NCBI GenBank assembly: GCA_019113395.1
Contig: DXHL01000019.1
Location: forward strand, 1 to 64,000
Direction of reading: 5' to 3'
DNA from: Candidatus Rikenella faecigallinarum
Lineage (GTDB): Bacteria > Bacteroidota > Bacteroidia > Bacteroidales > Rikenellaceae
Length of the DNA stretch: 64,000 nt
Below the pieces are notes generated by a model. That model searched no databases. It was not told where the DNA came from and worked only from the letters and a program-made list of their open reading frames with translations. Position numbers and translations under genes: made by a program. Shown in pieces: positions 35,081 through 43,892 of the stretch (its first letter is position 1; every line of letters starts with the position of its first letter).

Positions 35081-36247
35081 TTAGTTAGCAGCGGCCACGG
35101 TAGCCGTTGAGTCAGCGGCAGGGGTTTGGTTTTGAGCCTTTTTGGGAGTGATGGGTGTTCCTTCACGCATCAGCCCTACCCCTTCGGTCACAATCACATC
35201 ACCGGCCGTCAGCCCTTCATCCACAATAAATTCCTGTCCACCGTTCACCCGGGTCACCACCACGGGCGACGATTTGGCCACACCGTCCACCACTTTGTAG
35301 ACAAAGCGTTTATCCTGGATTTCGAACGTAGCCCCCTGGGGAATCACCAGTACGTCCGATTTTTCGACGGGAATCACCACATTACCAGTTCCGCCGCTGT
35401 GCAGGAGTCCTTCCTGGTTGGGGAAGACGGCTCTGAGACTCACCGTACCGGTCGAGCGGTCAATGACCCCGCTGATGGTTTCGATTTTCCCTTTGTGGGG
35501 GTAGGTCGACTGGTCGCTGAGGGTGAGTTCGATTTCGGGCATTTTTTCGAGGGCCGCGTCTTTGGAGCCGTACTGACGAATCATGTTCAGCAGTTGGCTT
35601 TCGTTCATCGAGAAGTAGACATACATGTTGGAGTTGTCCGAGACGGTGGTCAGCGGTTGGGGGATAGCCGAGCTGACGAGCGCTCCCACGCGGTAGGGCA
35701 GCGTTCCCACCACGCCATCCGACGGGCTTTTCACCACCGTGTAAGAGAGGTTGTTGCGGGCATTGACCTCTTGCGCTTTGCACTGAGCGAGTTGTGCTTC
35801 GGCAGCCATCATGGAGTTGCGTGCGGTACTGAGGTCGAATTCCGAGACGACGTTTTGTTTGTAGAGTTCCTGTTTGCTTTCGTAGGTCAGTTTTGCAGTG
35901 GCAAGCGAAGCCTCGGCGGCAGCCGTATTGGCTTCGGCCGTTTTGAGAGCAGCCCGATAAGGCACCTGGTCAATGATAAACAGCGTTTGTCCTTTCTTCA
36001 CGTGTTGGCCTTCGGTGACTGCCAGTTTGGTCAGTGTCCCGCTCACCTGGGGATAGATGTCGATATCCTGTCGTCCCCGGATGGTAGCGGAGTAGTTGCT
36101 GGAGAGGGTACGGTCTGTCGGAGCCAGGGTCATCACCTCATATTCCGAGGCCACTTGTGCGGTCGGAGCCTCTTTGCAGCTCGCCAGAGCCGCAGCACAA
36201 ACGACCACCCAAGCCGTCTGCTTCATTTTGCTTAGCATGTTTGTCAT
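35081..36247 (-). CDS. RND efflux periplasmic adaptor (AcrA/MexA-like)
   Basis: A 388-residue membrane-fusion protein, first gene of the operon. It has a lipoprotein signal with ALASC lipobox, a biotinyl-lipoyl half-motif (IYPQVSGTLTKLAVTEGQHVKKG), a helical hairpin (about 105-165), the second lipoyl half (VVKSPSDGVVGTLPYRVGALV) and a beta-barrel with GTVSLRAVFPN. It bridges the permease and the TolC-type channel. The first ATG, 36247, is used; ATG 36226 also leaves a good signal peptide. Confidence 0.92.
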   Translation of the reverse strand: MTNMLSKMKQTAWVVVCAAALASCKEAPTAQVASEYEVMTLAPTDRTLSSNYSATIRGRQDIDIYPQVSGTLTKLAVTEGQHVKKGQTLFIIDQVPYRAALKTAEANTAAAEASLATAKLTYESKQELYKQNVVSEFDLSTARNSMMAAEAQLAQCKAQEVNARNNLSYTVVKSPSDGVVGTLPYRVGALVSSAIPQPLTTVSDNSNMYVYFSMNESQLLNMIRQYGSKDAALEKMPEIELTLSDQSTYPHKGKIETISGVIDRSTGTVSLRAVFPNQEGLLHSGGTGNVVIPVEKSDVLVIPQGATFEIQDKRFVYKVVDGVAKSSPVVVTRVNGGQEFIVDEGLTAGDVIVTEGVGLMREGTPITPKKAQNQTPAADSTATVAAAN

Positions 36248-36292
36248 GGTTATGGATTTATATTAATTTTCTCAGTCAAAAACAGGAGAGAG

Positions 36293-36300
36293 CAAAGATA
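36293..36300 (-). promoter_or_regulatory. -7 box of the efflux operon
   Basis: On the - strand this reads TATCTTTG, an exact TAnnTTTG match, about 45 bp upstream of the adaptor ATG. Confidence 0.6.
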
Positions 36301-36341
36301 GGGTCTTTCGGCATTTGAAAACTATTCAGGGTGCACACAGT

Positions 36342-36362
36342 TTTGTTCATAATCGGAACAAA
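36342..36362. promoter_or_regulatory. Likely operator between efflux operon and araC
   Basis: TTTGTTC and GAACAAA form a perfect 7-bp inverted repeat with a 7-nt spacer. It lies between the two divergent promoters and is a plausible site for the TetR or AraC protein. Confidence 0.5.
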
Positions 36363-36391
36363 GCGTTCTTGGGAATTTACTGTAAATCATT

Positions 36392-36399
36392 AATTTTGC
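36392..36399 (+). promoter_or_regulatory. -7 box of the araC-type gene
   Basis: TAATTTTG, an exact TAnnTTTG match, with the ATG at 36421. Confidence 0.55.
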
Positions 36400-36420
36400 G
36401 GTATAATACGCAGTAGGGAT

Positions 36421-37272
36421 ATGGCACACAACACAACGGAACGGGTTTTGTTACAAAAATCGTTTATTGCGGGCACCTATCCCCTGACCCAAACCACCAA
36501 CCGTTTGTGGAAGCTGGAAGGGGGTGTATTTTTCATCTGCCGGCGCGGCCAGGCCAGTGTCACCATCGACCTGAAGGATTACACCCTGACTCCCGGCACC
36601 GAGGTTCTGCTGCTTCCGGGTTCGATTTTCCGCATCAAGAGCCTGGACGAGGACTTTACAATCAGCCTGTTCAGTTTTCCTCTGAACATGTTTCACGAGG
36701 CCTCTTTCCGGATGGAGCCGGGTTACTTCGGTTTTCTGAAGGAGCATCCGTGCTACGCCCGTCCCGACCACCCCAACACCATGGCCGAAGGTCTTTTGCA
36801 TGCACTGGAGGCGGTCTATGCCGACAAACGCAATCGTTATCGGACACTGATTGCCAAGAATCTGTTGCGATGCTGTCTGCTGGAGATATACGACAAGTCG
36901 TATCGTTTTTTCGGTCGCCAGCAGATTGAGGGAAGCAATCGTCAGGACGAGCTGTTCAAGAAGTTCATGACGTTGGTTCACGAGCATGCCGCACGCGAAC
37001 GCGAGGTGACGTTTTATGCCGACAAGCTTTGCATTTCGACGAAGTATCTGACCGGCATCTGCCGTCACGTCAGCGGTGCTGCGGCCAAAGTCATCATCGA
37101 CCGTTTTGCGATACTCGAGATAAAGGTCTTGCTTCAATCCACCGAATTGAGCATTCAGGAGATATCCGACCGTCTGCACTTCCCGGACCAGTCCTATTTG
37201 GGTCGTTATTTCAAACGGCATGAGGGCATCTCTCCCAAGGAGTACCGTGCGGGTAATCAAATGGAGGGATAG
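36421..37272 (+). CDS. AraC-family transcriptional regulator
   Basis: A 283-residue regulator. The N-terminal half is a cupin-like sensor domain (ASVTIDLKDYTLTPGTEVLLLPG), and the C-terminal 100 residues carry the double HTH: a first helix-turn-helix in FYADKLCISTKYLTGICR and a second in SIQEISDRLHFPDQSYLGRYFKRHEGISPKEYR, which matches the AraC signature. It is transcribed away from the RND operon across a 173 bp intergenic region that contains an inverted repeat, so control of the pump is likely. Confidence 0.88.
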   Translation: MAHNTTERVLLQKSFIAGTYPLTQTTNRLWKLEGGVFFICRRGQASVTIDLKDYTLTPGTEVLLLPGSIFRIKSLDEDFTISLFSFPLNMFHEASFRMEPGYFGFLKEHPCYARPDHPNTMAEGLLHALEAVYADKRNRYRTLIAKNLLRCCLLEIYDKSYRFFGRQQIEGSNRQDELFKKFMTLVHEHAAREREVTFYADKLCISTKYLTGICRHVSGAAAKVIIDRFAILEIKVLLQSTELSIQEISDRLHFPDQSYLGRYFKRHEGISPKEYRAGNQMEG

Positions 37273-37513
37273 CCGTCTCGATGCACATACGTATTTCCTG
37301 TATTCACCACAGAGAACGGAGTTTTTTGTGATTTTCTATAGGGAAGCCATTATTTTTTCTGTTTTTGCCGATTTTTTCGCAGCCTGGCAGGGAACGCGCT
37401 CTGAATAAGCGCGCGCCACCATAACCTTTTGTCTGGGAATCTCTCCGCTGCTCTGTATCGCATGCCACCGGCACTGCGAAAGCAGCCATACGCCAAACAA
37501 CCATCCTGCATAC

Positions 37514-37558
37514 AAAAGGAGTGGCCTTCGGGAAATTCTCCCGAAGGCCACTCCTTTT
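37514..37558. terminator. Bidirectional terminator after araC
   Basis: A perfect 20-bp stem (37514-37533 with 37539-37558) with a 5-nt loop whose arms end in AAAA and TTTT, so it can act on both strands. The stretch 37273-37513 shows no gene or other feature. Confidence 0.85.
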
Positions 37559-37579
37559 GCGTTCGCTAATTCCTGCGAA

Positions 37580-37611
37580 GCAAAACAGAGACTGCTGCCC
37601 TTATCGGCAGC
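37580..37611 (-). terminator. Possible weak terminator after the small lipoprotein gene
   Basis: On the - strand a 6-bp GCTGCC/GGCAGC hairpin (37594-37599, 37606-37611) is followed by a loose tract ending TGTTTTG. Confidence 0.35.
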
Positions 37612-37616
37612 GCGCA

Positions 37617-37811
37617 CTATTTTACTACAGCAGCAGAATCGCAAGCTACCGTGTCGCAAGCAGCAGTAGTATCCACAGCTGCGCTGTCTACAACGGTCAT
37701 TTCTACGACTGCCGTAGAGTCTGCGTTTTCAGAGGTAGCGGCGCTGTTGCCACAAGCAGCGAAACCGGCAGCGATAGCTGCTACGCATGCGAATTGGAAA
37801 AGTTTTTTCAT
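37617..37811 (-). CDS. Tiny Asp/Ala/Val-rich lipoprotein
   Basis: A 64-residue protein: a 20-residue signal peptide with lipobox FAAC, then a low-complexity mature part made of short acidic repeats (ADSTAVVEM, VDSAAVDTT, CDTVACDSAAV) with two further cysteines. It has no fold that I recognise and may be mostly disordered. Small lipoproteins of this composition are frequent in Bacteroidales and are often highly expressed, but their role is unknown. A near-consensus promoter lies 36 bp upstream. Confidence 0.72.
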   Translation of the reverse strand: MKKLFQFACVAAIAAGFAACGNSAATSENADSTAVVEMTVVDSAAVDTTAACDTVACDSAAVVK

Positions 37812-37846
37812 AGCGGTATGTTTTGAGTTATTGTTGAAAACCGCTG

Positions 37847-37854
37847 TAAAGATA
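37847..37854 (-). promoter_or_regulatory. Near-consensus -7 box of the small lipoprotein gene
   Basis: Reads TATCTTTA on the - strand, seven of eight positions of TAnnTTTG. Confidence 0.45.
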
Positions 37855-38039
37855 TACCTTTTTCCGCAATTTGATGCTCAATCGTGATTTTTTTACAAAA
37901 TTTAAGACCCTGAACCACAGCGATAAAACAGCCTGTGATTTAAGTCCTTGGAAAGAGAGATGCGCCAGCTGCCCCGAAGAGACCAAAAACAGGATTTTAT
38001 CAAATAATTCCACACAATACCCAAATCCTTCGTCAAAAA

Positions 38040-39065
38040 CTATCGCTGCGTGTAGTGTTGATACCAGGAACAGAAACGATTGATGCCCTCCTGTAACGGT
38101 GTCGAGGGGCGATAACCGAAGTCGCGTTCCAGAGCCGACGTATCCGCATAGGTACGATAGACGTCGCCCGGCTGCATGGGAAGGAACTCCTTAACCGCCT
38201 CACATCCGGCGGCACGTTCGATGGCACCGATAAAATCCATCAGGGCAACCGGTTCGCTGTTGCCGATGTTATAGACCGCCGCGCGCACGCCGTCGGCATT
38301 CGCCGCGGGAGCGCGGTCCACTACCGCACAGACTCCCGTCACAATATCATCGATGTAGGTGAAGTCGCGGTACATGTCGCCGTGGTTGAAGATACGGATG
38401 GGTCGTCCTTCGAGAATGGCACTCAGGAAGAGCGACGGAGACATGTCGGGGCGTCCCCAGGGTCCATAGACCGTAAAAAAACGCAATCCGGTGGCAGGAA
38501 TTCCGTACAGTTTCGAGTAGGCATGCGCCATCAGTTCGTTCGACTTTTTGGTTGCCGCATAGAGGCTCACCGGACGGTCCGTCATGTCGCTCTCGGCATA
38601 GGGTATCTTGTCATTTAACCCGTAGACGCTGCTCGAGCTGGCATAGACCAGATGCTGTACGGGATAGTGGCGACAAGCCTCCAGAATATTGAGAAAACCG
38701 TTGATGTTGCTTTGGATGTAGGCATAGGGATTTTCAATCGAGTAGCGCACCCCCGCCTGAGCTGCCAGGTTGATGACCGCATCGAATTCTTCGGCGGCAA
38801 ACAGCGCATCCAGAAAGGCCTTGTCCGTCAGGTCAGCCCGTACGAAACGGTATCCCGGCCAAACCCTGCTCTGCACCATGCGTTGAGGCTGCTGCGCCTC
38901 CTCCCGCGCAATCCCTGCCGCCTCCAAACGGGCATACTTCAGTTCGACGGCATAATAGTCGTTGATGTTGTCCAGCCCCACCACCTCATCGCTCCGCGCG
39001 GCCAAACGGTTAATGGTATGGAATCCGATAAAACCGGCAGCACCGGTCACCAATACTTTCATCAC
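38040..39065 (-). CDS. NAD-dependent epimerase, UDP-glucuronate 4-epimerase-like
   Basis: A 341-residue extended short-chain dehydrogenase. The Rossmann glycine motif is VTGAAGFIGFH. The catalytic Tyr-Lys is in SLYAATKKSNELMAHAYSKLYG, and NLAAQAGVRYSIENPYAYIQSN is characteristic of the UDP-glucuronate 4-epimerase group (UDP-GlcA to UDP-GalA). FFTVYGPWGRPDM fits the same group. It overlaps the preceding glycosyltransferase gene by four bases. Its product would supply a uronic acid for envelope glycans, although a UDP-glucose epimerase role cannot be excluded. Confidence 0.85.
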   Translation of the reverse strand: MMKVLVTGAAGFIGFHTINRLAARSDEVVGLDNINDYYAVELKYARLEAAGIAREEAQQPQRMVQSRVWPGYRFVRADLTDKAFLDALFAAEEFDAVINLAAQAGVRYSIENPYAYIQSNINGFLNILEACRHYPVQHLVYASSSSVYGLNDKIPYAESDMTDRPVSLYAATKKSNELMAHAYSKLYGIPATGLRFFTVYGPWGRPDMSPSLFLSAILEGRPIRIFNHGDMYRDFTYIDDIVTGVCAVVDRAPAANADGVRAAVYNIGNSEPVALMDFIGAIERAAGCEAVKEFLPMQPGDVYRTYADTSALERDFGYRPSTPLQEGINRFCSWYQHYTQR

Positions 39066-40669
39066 TCCTGATTTTTAAGGATAACCCCGAAGGCATAGTC
39101 ACCAACCCGATGCACCTCTTGACCGGCAAACGCACGGGTCAGGGCCTGGTCCGTTCCGATACGCTCCTTGAAGGTAATAATGATACCTTGTTGCACCGAA
39201 TCCAGGGCCTGAGGCGAATCGAGGAGTGTGACAGGCTGCCCCAGATAGACATCGATATTTTCAGCGCGGCCAATGTCGTAGGTATAATAGGTTTGAATCT
39301 CCGCCGCATCGCCCACCGCTTTTGCGGCACCGCAGACATCGCCCATGCCGAGGTATCCGTTGAAGAGGGGTACGGCAAACGAGACGGTAAAAAGGGTCAG
39401 CAGGATACCACCGCCGAGCGTTGTGGCAGCCGTATAGAGTCGGTCGCGTCCGAGCCAGACGAGAGTCGCGACGGAGGCTGCTGTCGTGAGGGCAGCTGCT
39501 ACGGGAACAAACGGAGAATCGAGGAGCGGGAAATCGACTCGGGGAGCCGCAATGAACAGCCCGGGCAGGGTCAGTGCCAGCACGGCGGCAGGAATACCCA
39601 GCAGCCATTTCATCCACCGTTTTACCCCCGTGCGTGCCATCCAAAGCACGGCAATATAGATAAAGAAGGGGAAGGCCGGCAGGAGGTAGATTTGTATTTT
39701 GGAGCTGACCATCGACAGCACGGCCAAGGTCGAGAGCGCCACCACGAGAAAGAGCCGTTCGAGGTCGGTGGGTTGTATTTTTTTCCATCGGCAGAGGCCC
39801 CAAATCAGCACTCCGACCACCAGCAGTGACCACGGTGCCAGCGAATACCATATCGAGACGGCATAGTACCATACGGGAGCCTTATGATGGAACGAATCGA
39901 CAGCACGCCCGGCGGTCTGTTTGATGAGGAGGTTGTCCAGATAGGGGGTTCCGCCTTCAGCATACACGGCTCCGAACCACACGGCACAAAGAACCAACAG
40001 CACGGCCCAGGTACGCCATCCCCAGTATGTGCCGATTTTGCGCCACTGACCCTGTACCGCCAGAAAGACAATCACGCTGACCAGCGGTACCAGGATTCCT
40101 ACCGGTCCCTTGGAAAAGATGGCCAGAAAGACCCACACCGGAAACAGCCACTTGTCGCGCCGGAGCCTGTTTTCCTCCTCCGAAGCACCACTGTATATCC
40201 GCCAGAAGGTATGCAGTGCCAGAACAATAAACATACACATCAGCATGTCCATCCGCAGCACCACGGCCGACCCGATGAAAAAGACGCTTGTATAGAGCAT
40301 CAGCTGTGCTGCTCTTCGCGCGGGTATGCTGGTGACCACAGGCCGTATCCAACGGTTCATCACCCACAGTATCACCAGAGCCGGCACCACCGAGAAGAGA
40401 CTCATAAAGGTCATGAAGCCGGACATATTGTCTCCGAAAAGTGCACGCCCCAGCATCACCAGCCACAGATAGAGCGGCGGTTTGTCGGCGTAAGCCGCCC
40501 CGTGGTTATAGAAAGCAAAGAGGTGTCCGTCACGAATGGCCTCATCGGCAATGCTCAGGTAGCGCAGTTCATTGTTGCGGGTCACATCGCGAAAGATGAA
40601 CAACGGAAGCACCGCGATGAACAGCAGAAGGTATCGCCCCCAGTCAATGGTTTGGAGATATTTTTTCAT
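39062..40669 (-). CDS. GT39/ArnT-like membrane glycosyltransferase
   Basis: A 535-residue polytopic membrane protein with about 11-12 hydrophobic segments. The first periplasmic loop carries FRDVTRNNELRYLSIADEAI and DKPPLYLWLVML, the pattern (acidic residue in the loop, DKPPL after it) of ArnT and related GT39 enzymes, which move sugars from polyprenyl phosphate onto lipid A or proteins. The start is ATG 40669, sharing ATGA with the stop of the upstream gene; an earlier frame start lies inside that gene. The C-terminal 100 residues form a small periplasmic domain. The sugar donor is probably made by the GT2 enzyme of the same operon. Confidence 0.88.
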   Translation of the reverse strand: MKKYLQTIDWGRYLLLFIAVLPLFIFRDVTRNNELRYLSIADEAIRDGHLFAFYNHGAAYADKPPLYLWLVMLGRALFGDNMSGFMTFMSLFSVVPALVILWVMNRWIRPVVTSIPARRAAQLMLYTSVFFIGSAVVLRMDMLMCMFIVLALHTFWRIYSGASEEENRLRRDKWLFPVWVFLAIFSKGPVGILVPLVSVIVFLAVQGQWRKIGTYWGWRTWAVLLVLCAVWFGAVYAEGGTPYLDNLLIKQTAGRAVDSFHHKAPVWYYAVSIWYSLAPWSLLVVGVLIWGLCRWKKIQPTDLERLFLVVALSTLAVLSMVSSKIQIYLLPAFPFFIYIAVLWMARTGVKRWMKWLLGIPAAVLALTLPGLFIAAPRVDFPLLDSPFVPVAAALTTAASVATLVWLGRDRLYTAATTLGGGILLTLFTVSFAVPLFNGYLGMGDVCGAAKAVGDAAEIQTYYTYDIGRAENIDVYLGQPVTLLDSPQALDSVQQGIIITFKERIGTDQALTRAFAGQEVHRVGDYAFGVILKNQE

Positions 40670-41331
40670 ATTTCGGTGTCTTGGTTGTCCCACTCCTCCA
40701 ATTCGGTTTTCCGTTGCGCAGTTCGTTCTTTTTTATAAATCAGGATGTTCCGCGTGTAGGCAATAAATCCGACCGATTGTCCGAGAATCAGTACGGGGTC
40801 ATGCCGCACAATCCCGTAAGCCACAATGGCTGCCGACCCGGTCAGGCTGATAATCCAAAATCCCACGGGGAGAATGGATTCTCCGCGCCGACGGGAGTAG
40901 AGGTACTGATAGACAAAGCGGAGCGTAAAGAGAATCTGACCCGCCGAGCCGAAGAGCAAGAGCCAGAGGGGCACTTTTTCGTTTCGGAAGAAGTCATGGA
41001 TAAAGGTGTCGGCATGGCTGACGGCGAATCCGATGGCCACGACGGGCGTCAGCAGGAGCAGATATCGTACCGGTGCAGGTATTTTGCGCCAAACCCCTTT
41101 TGCGCTGAGGTTCCAGATGTAGATGTAGTACGCAATCACCTGTCCGAGGATAATGGCAAAATCGTCCCGCATCCATCCGTAGATAAAAAGCAGGTAAGAC
41201 CCGGCCAGACTCAAGGCCCAGAACATGGCCGGCGAGACGACCCTTTTGGCTCGTTCGGATAGAATCCACTGGAGCAGAATGCGTGCCGAGAAGAAAATCT
41301 GCGCCAGAAAACCGATAACGTACAGCATCAT
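40666..41331 (-). CDS. Duplicated LAB_N-domain membrane protein
   Basis: A 221-residue, six-helix membrane protein made of two copies of the lipid-A-disaccharide-synthase N-terminal (LAB_N) domain. Copy 1 has IGFLAQIFFSARILLQWI and ILGQVIAYYIYIWNL. Copy 2 has FGSAGQILFTLRFVYQYLYS and ILGQSVGFIAYTRNILI. The repeated pattern Q-x-x-F-x-x-R and GQ-x-x-x-x-x-YxRN is plain. Such proteins accompany GT2 and GT39 genes in Bacteroidetes. A role in flipping or handling polyprenyl-linked sugars, like ArnE/F, is a reasonable inference. Confidence 0.85.
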   Translation of the reverse strand: MMLYVIGFLAQIFFSARILLQWILSERAKRVVSPAMFWALSLAGSYLLFIYGWMRDDFAIILGQVIAYYIYIWNLSAKGVWRKIPAPVRYLLLLTPVVAIGFAVSHADTFIHDFFRNEKVPLWLLLFGSAGQILFTLRFVYQYLYSRRRGESILPVGFWIISLTGSAAIVAYGIVRHDPVLILGQSVGFIAYTRNILIYKKERTAQRKTELEEWDNQDTEI

Positions 41332-41346
41332 AGGGATACGAAGAGC

Positions 41347-42087
41347 CTATTCGAGGTTATTTCCCGCAGTGCGGTAGTTGATATATCGTTTACGCATCCA
41401 GCGGTAGGCAAAGCAGTCCATAAAGGGACCCACCAGCCGATTCCAGAGGTGGTATTTGGATTTTCCGGCCACCCGGGGGAAATGCCGCACGGGCACCTGT
41501 TTGACTTGTGCACCCTGCAGCTGAATCAGGGCAGGCAGGAAACGGTGCATGCCGGTAAAGAAGGGTATCCGTTTGGCATAGTCCGTGCGCAGCACTTTGA
41601 GCGGGCATCCGGTATCCTCGACTCCGTCGTGGGTCATCATGCGTCGGAATCCGTTGGCGATTTTGGACGACATATTTTTGACAAAGGAGTCTTTTCGCCC
41701 GGTGCGAATCCCCATGGTCATTTCGTACTCCTGCATATGGGGCAGCAACAGGTTGAAATCTTCGGGTGTGGTCTGCAGGTCGGCATCCATATACCCCACA
41801 TAAGGCGAGCAGGCAGCGTCAATCCCGGCCTTCATGGCGGCACTCAGGCCGCTGTTTTGCGCAAGGTCGAGCCAGAAGAAGTGGTTGTTGCGGCCACATA
41901 TTTCGCGCAGTCGCTCGGGTGAAGCGTCTTTCGAGCCGTCATTGACGAACAGCACGCAGGCCGGGTTTCCGGCCTCGTGTACCGTCGGCAAATAGGCTTT
42001 CAATCGTTCTTCCAGAGCGTAGATATTGTCCTCTTCATTATATACGGGGACAATAATGGTCAGTTTATATTGTGCCGTTTTGTTCAT
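41347..42087 (-). CDS. GT2 glycosyltransferase, ArnC/DPM1-like
   Basis: A 246-residue GT-A fold enzyme: TIIVPVYNEEDNI at the start, VLFVNDGSKDASPERL, the DxD in YMDADLQTTPEDF, and a C-terminal RHFPRVAGKSKYHLWNRL. This is the arrangement of dolichol/undecaprenyl-phosphate sugar transferases without the C-terminal TM pair. First gene of a four-gene operon (GT2, LAB_N, GT39, epimerase) that looks built to make a lipid-linked sugar, move it across the inner membrane and transfer it. The start is ATG 42087; a TTG nine bases upstream is not favoured. Confidence 0.9.
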   Translation of the reverse strand: MNKTAQYKLTIIVPVYNEEDNIYALEERLKAYLPTVHEAGNPACVLFVNDGSKDASPERLREICGRNNHFFWLDLAQNSGLSAAMKAGIDAACSPYVGYMDADLQTTPEDFNLLLPHMQEYEMTMGIRTGRKDSFVKNMSSKIANGFRRMMTHDGVEDTGCPLKVLRTDYAKRIPFFTGMHRFLPALIQLQGAQVKQVPVRHFPRVAGKSKYHLWNRLVGPFMDCFAYRWMRKRYINYRTAGNNLE

Positions 42088-42147
42088 GTTGTCCAACTGA
42101 TTTGGGGTTAGGAGCAGGAGGGGTATTCTCCGAAGGCATTATCGGGA

Positions 42148-42155
42148 CAAAGGTA
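42148..42155 (-). promoter_or_regulatory. -7 box of the GT2-GT39 operon
   Basis: TACCTTTG on the - strand, an exact TAnnTTTG match. Predicted start near 42141 with a leader of about 54 nt. Confidence 0.6.
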
Positions 42156-42321
42156 GCATATTCCCGCGACAATCTGCCGTTTTGTGAGGTTCCAAAACGG
42201 GGATTTGCGCCACGGATTATTATCCGGAAGTCTGCAAAAGTATCCGTTATGTCGGATGTGCTTTTGTGTATCGCGTATCAAGGACGGTTTTCCGGGCGCC
42301 GACGGCAGCACGATACAACAA

Positions 42322-42921
42322 ATGGATGAAAGTAACGCTTTGTTGATAAAAATATATGGGGCTGATGGTAATCTTGTGTATGGAAATGACGATATGGGCT
42401 CTATGAAAAAAGAATTTAGTTCAGACATGTTAAATGGTTATAATACAATAGCATATACAGTAAAACACCCCATGATTCTTATTTATAACGGAATTGCAGC
42501 TCCATACGATTGGTTCACAAATAATCAGATTTATCAAAATAATTTACTGTGGGCTGATAATTTGCCTGGTAAAGGAGCATATGACCCATGTCCAAGAGAT
42601 TGGCGTATTGCAACAATGGATATGTGGAATGATTTTTCTACGACAACGTCCAATTATTACATTCAAGGAATTCAAACTGCAACTGATGAAAAACATTCAA
42701 CCAATGGATTGTTATATAATAATCTAGCATGGTACCCAGCATCTGGATATTTTTACAATGGGACGGGAACATTATGTCGTGTAGGTTCATACGGAGTGTA
42801 CTGGTCCTCTAAAACTCAAGATATATATGCAAGATATTTGGATTTTAATGACGATGGAGTACGCTTGTCTCAAGTCTATCGTCGTGCAGGCGGTTTTTCC
42901 GTTCGTTGCGTGCAGGAGTAG
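42322..42921 (+). pseudogene. AT-rich 3' fragment of a FISUMP/lectin-fold surface protein gene
   Basis: About 200 codons of clearly coding but strikingly AT-rich sequence, unlike the GC-rich neighbours. The motifs DPCPRDWRIATMDMWNDF, YNNLAWYPASGYFYNGTG and VYWSSKTQDIYARYLDF, then GGFSVRCVQE at the end, match the Bacteroidetes fib_succ_major (FISUMP) C-type-lectin-like domain that ends many surface and fimbrial proteins. Signal peptide and N-terminal domains are missing; upstream the open frame continues to 42184 but reads as unrelated sequence. I take it as a truncated, probably imported gene end. It could be expressed only if fused or started at ATG 42322. Confidence 0.65.
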
Positions 42922-42939
42922 CGTAAGGGGAATCGAAGG

Positions 42940-43860
42940 AGCGGGATAAGGGGGGAGTAATCCGCAGGGGTATCCGTGTAGGGGAAGAGGGGGAAGGCGC
43001 AGGGAGCAACTCAGCCTCTCCCGGAGGGAAGAGAGCGCAAAGAGAAGATAAACCCCAAGCGAGGGAACCCTGACACGAGAAGGGAGTTCCCACAGCATGA
43101 CCACTTCTATTTAACACCCAAGCGAAGCCGACTGCAGCAGCAGTCGTGCAGGCCGAAGCCGCCCCCAGCGGAGGCCTGCTCTGAGGCGAGCATGCCCCGT
43201 CGGCTTCGACCTGAGAACGCTTTGTGGCCTAACACAAGTCGGTTAGCCTTCCGAGCGGTACCAGGTTGCCCCGCAACCCGTCAGCCCGGAGCCGCAGGAT
43301 GCGGAGGACTGAAAAACTCACCCGTTCGGGTTCGCGTTTCCGCCTCCGCCGGCTCCGGTCTTCACGATGTCGCACTCTACTGACAGACACAAGTCCGCTC
43401 GCGTGCTGAGTGGCACCGGTTCTCCGCATTCGGGCGGTTCCGGGCTGACGACTGCTTAAGCAGTCGGGCTGCAATACGGCTCGTGAGCAGGTATTTATCC
43501 GAGACGATGCGAATGGCTTGCCGTTCGTGCGGGCCACAGCCTCGCCCCGCGAAGGCCCGCAACTAACGTTGCTCGCCTTCACAGGCTGCTGCCCGAAATA
43601 CAAACGCATTCCCCGTCAGCTTCGACCTGAGAATGCTTTATGGTATGACACAAGTCGGTTCGTGTGCATAGCAGTACCCAGCCGGAGCCAGTGGAGAGCG
43701 CGCGATATAGCGCAGGCCTCCGCAGCCCCATGGCTCCGGCCTGACACGGTTGCTCGCGCAACCGCATTCTATTGTGAACACGAATTGGCTCGCGTGCCGA
43801 GCGGCACCTCGGGAGCAACCGTCCAAAGAAAGCATAAAAACTCTGCGCACGTAGGGTATC
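42940..43860. repeat. Large patch of dispersed palindromic repeats
   Basis: No gene is supported here. Bases 43035-43079 match window bases 1-45, and 43684-43810 match 60-185. Bases 43150-43215 are an inverted version of the unit at 489-555 (GCCGAAGCC, GGAGGCCTGCTCTGAG, GAGCATGCCCCGTCGGCTTC). Bases 43442-43468 match 27329-27354. The copies diverge by small substitutions and indels, so they are old or evolve quickly. Confidence 0.72.
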
Positions 43861-43892
43861 CGACACAAAAAATCCGAACAGGGAAAGAACTG

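Noticed and set aside
42322-42921. Target gene of a diversity-generating retroelement
   Set aside because: The lectin-like C-terminus fits such targets, but no reverse transcriptase, template repeat or accessory gene is in the window.
42940-43860. Insertion sequence or CRISPR array
   Set aside because: There is no transposase frame, no terminal inverted repeats with target duplication, and no regular repeat-spacer pattern; copies are irregular in spacing and orientation.
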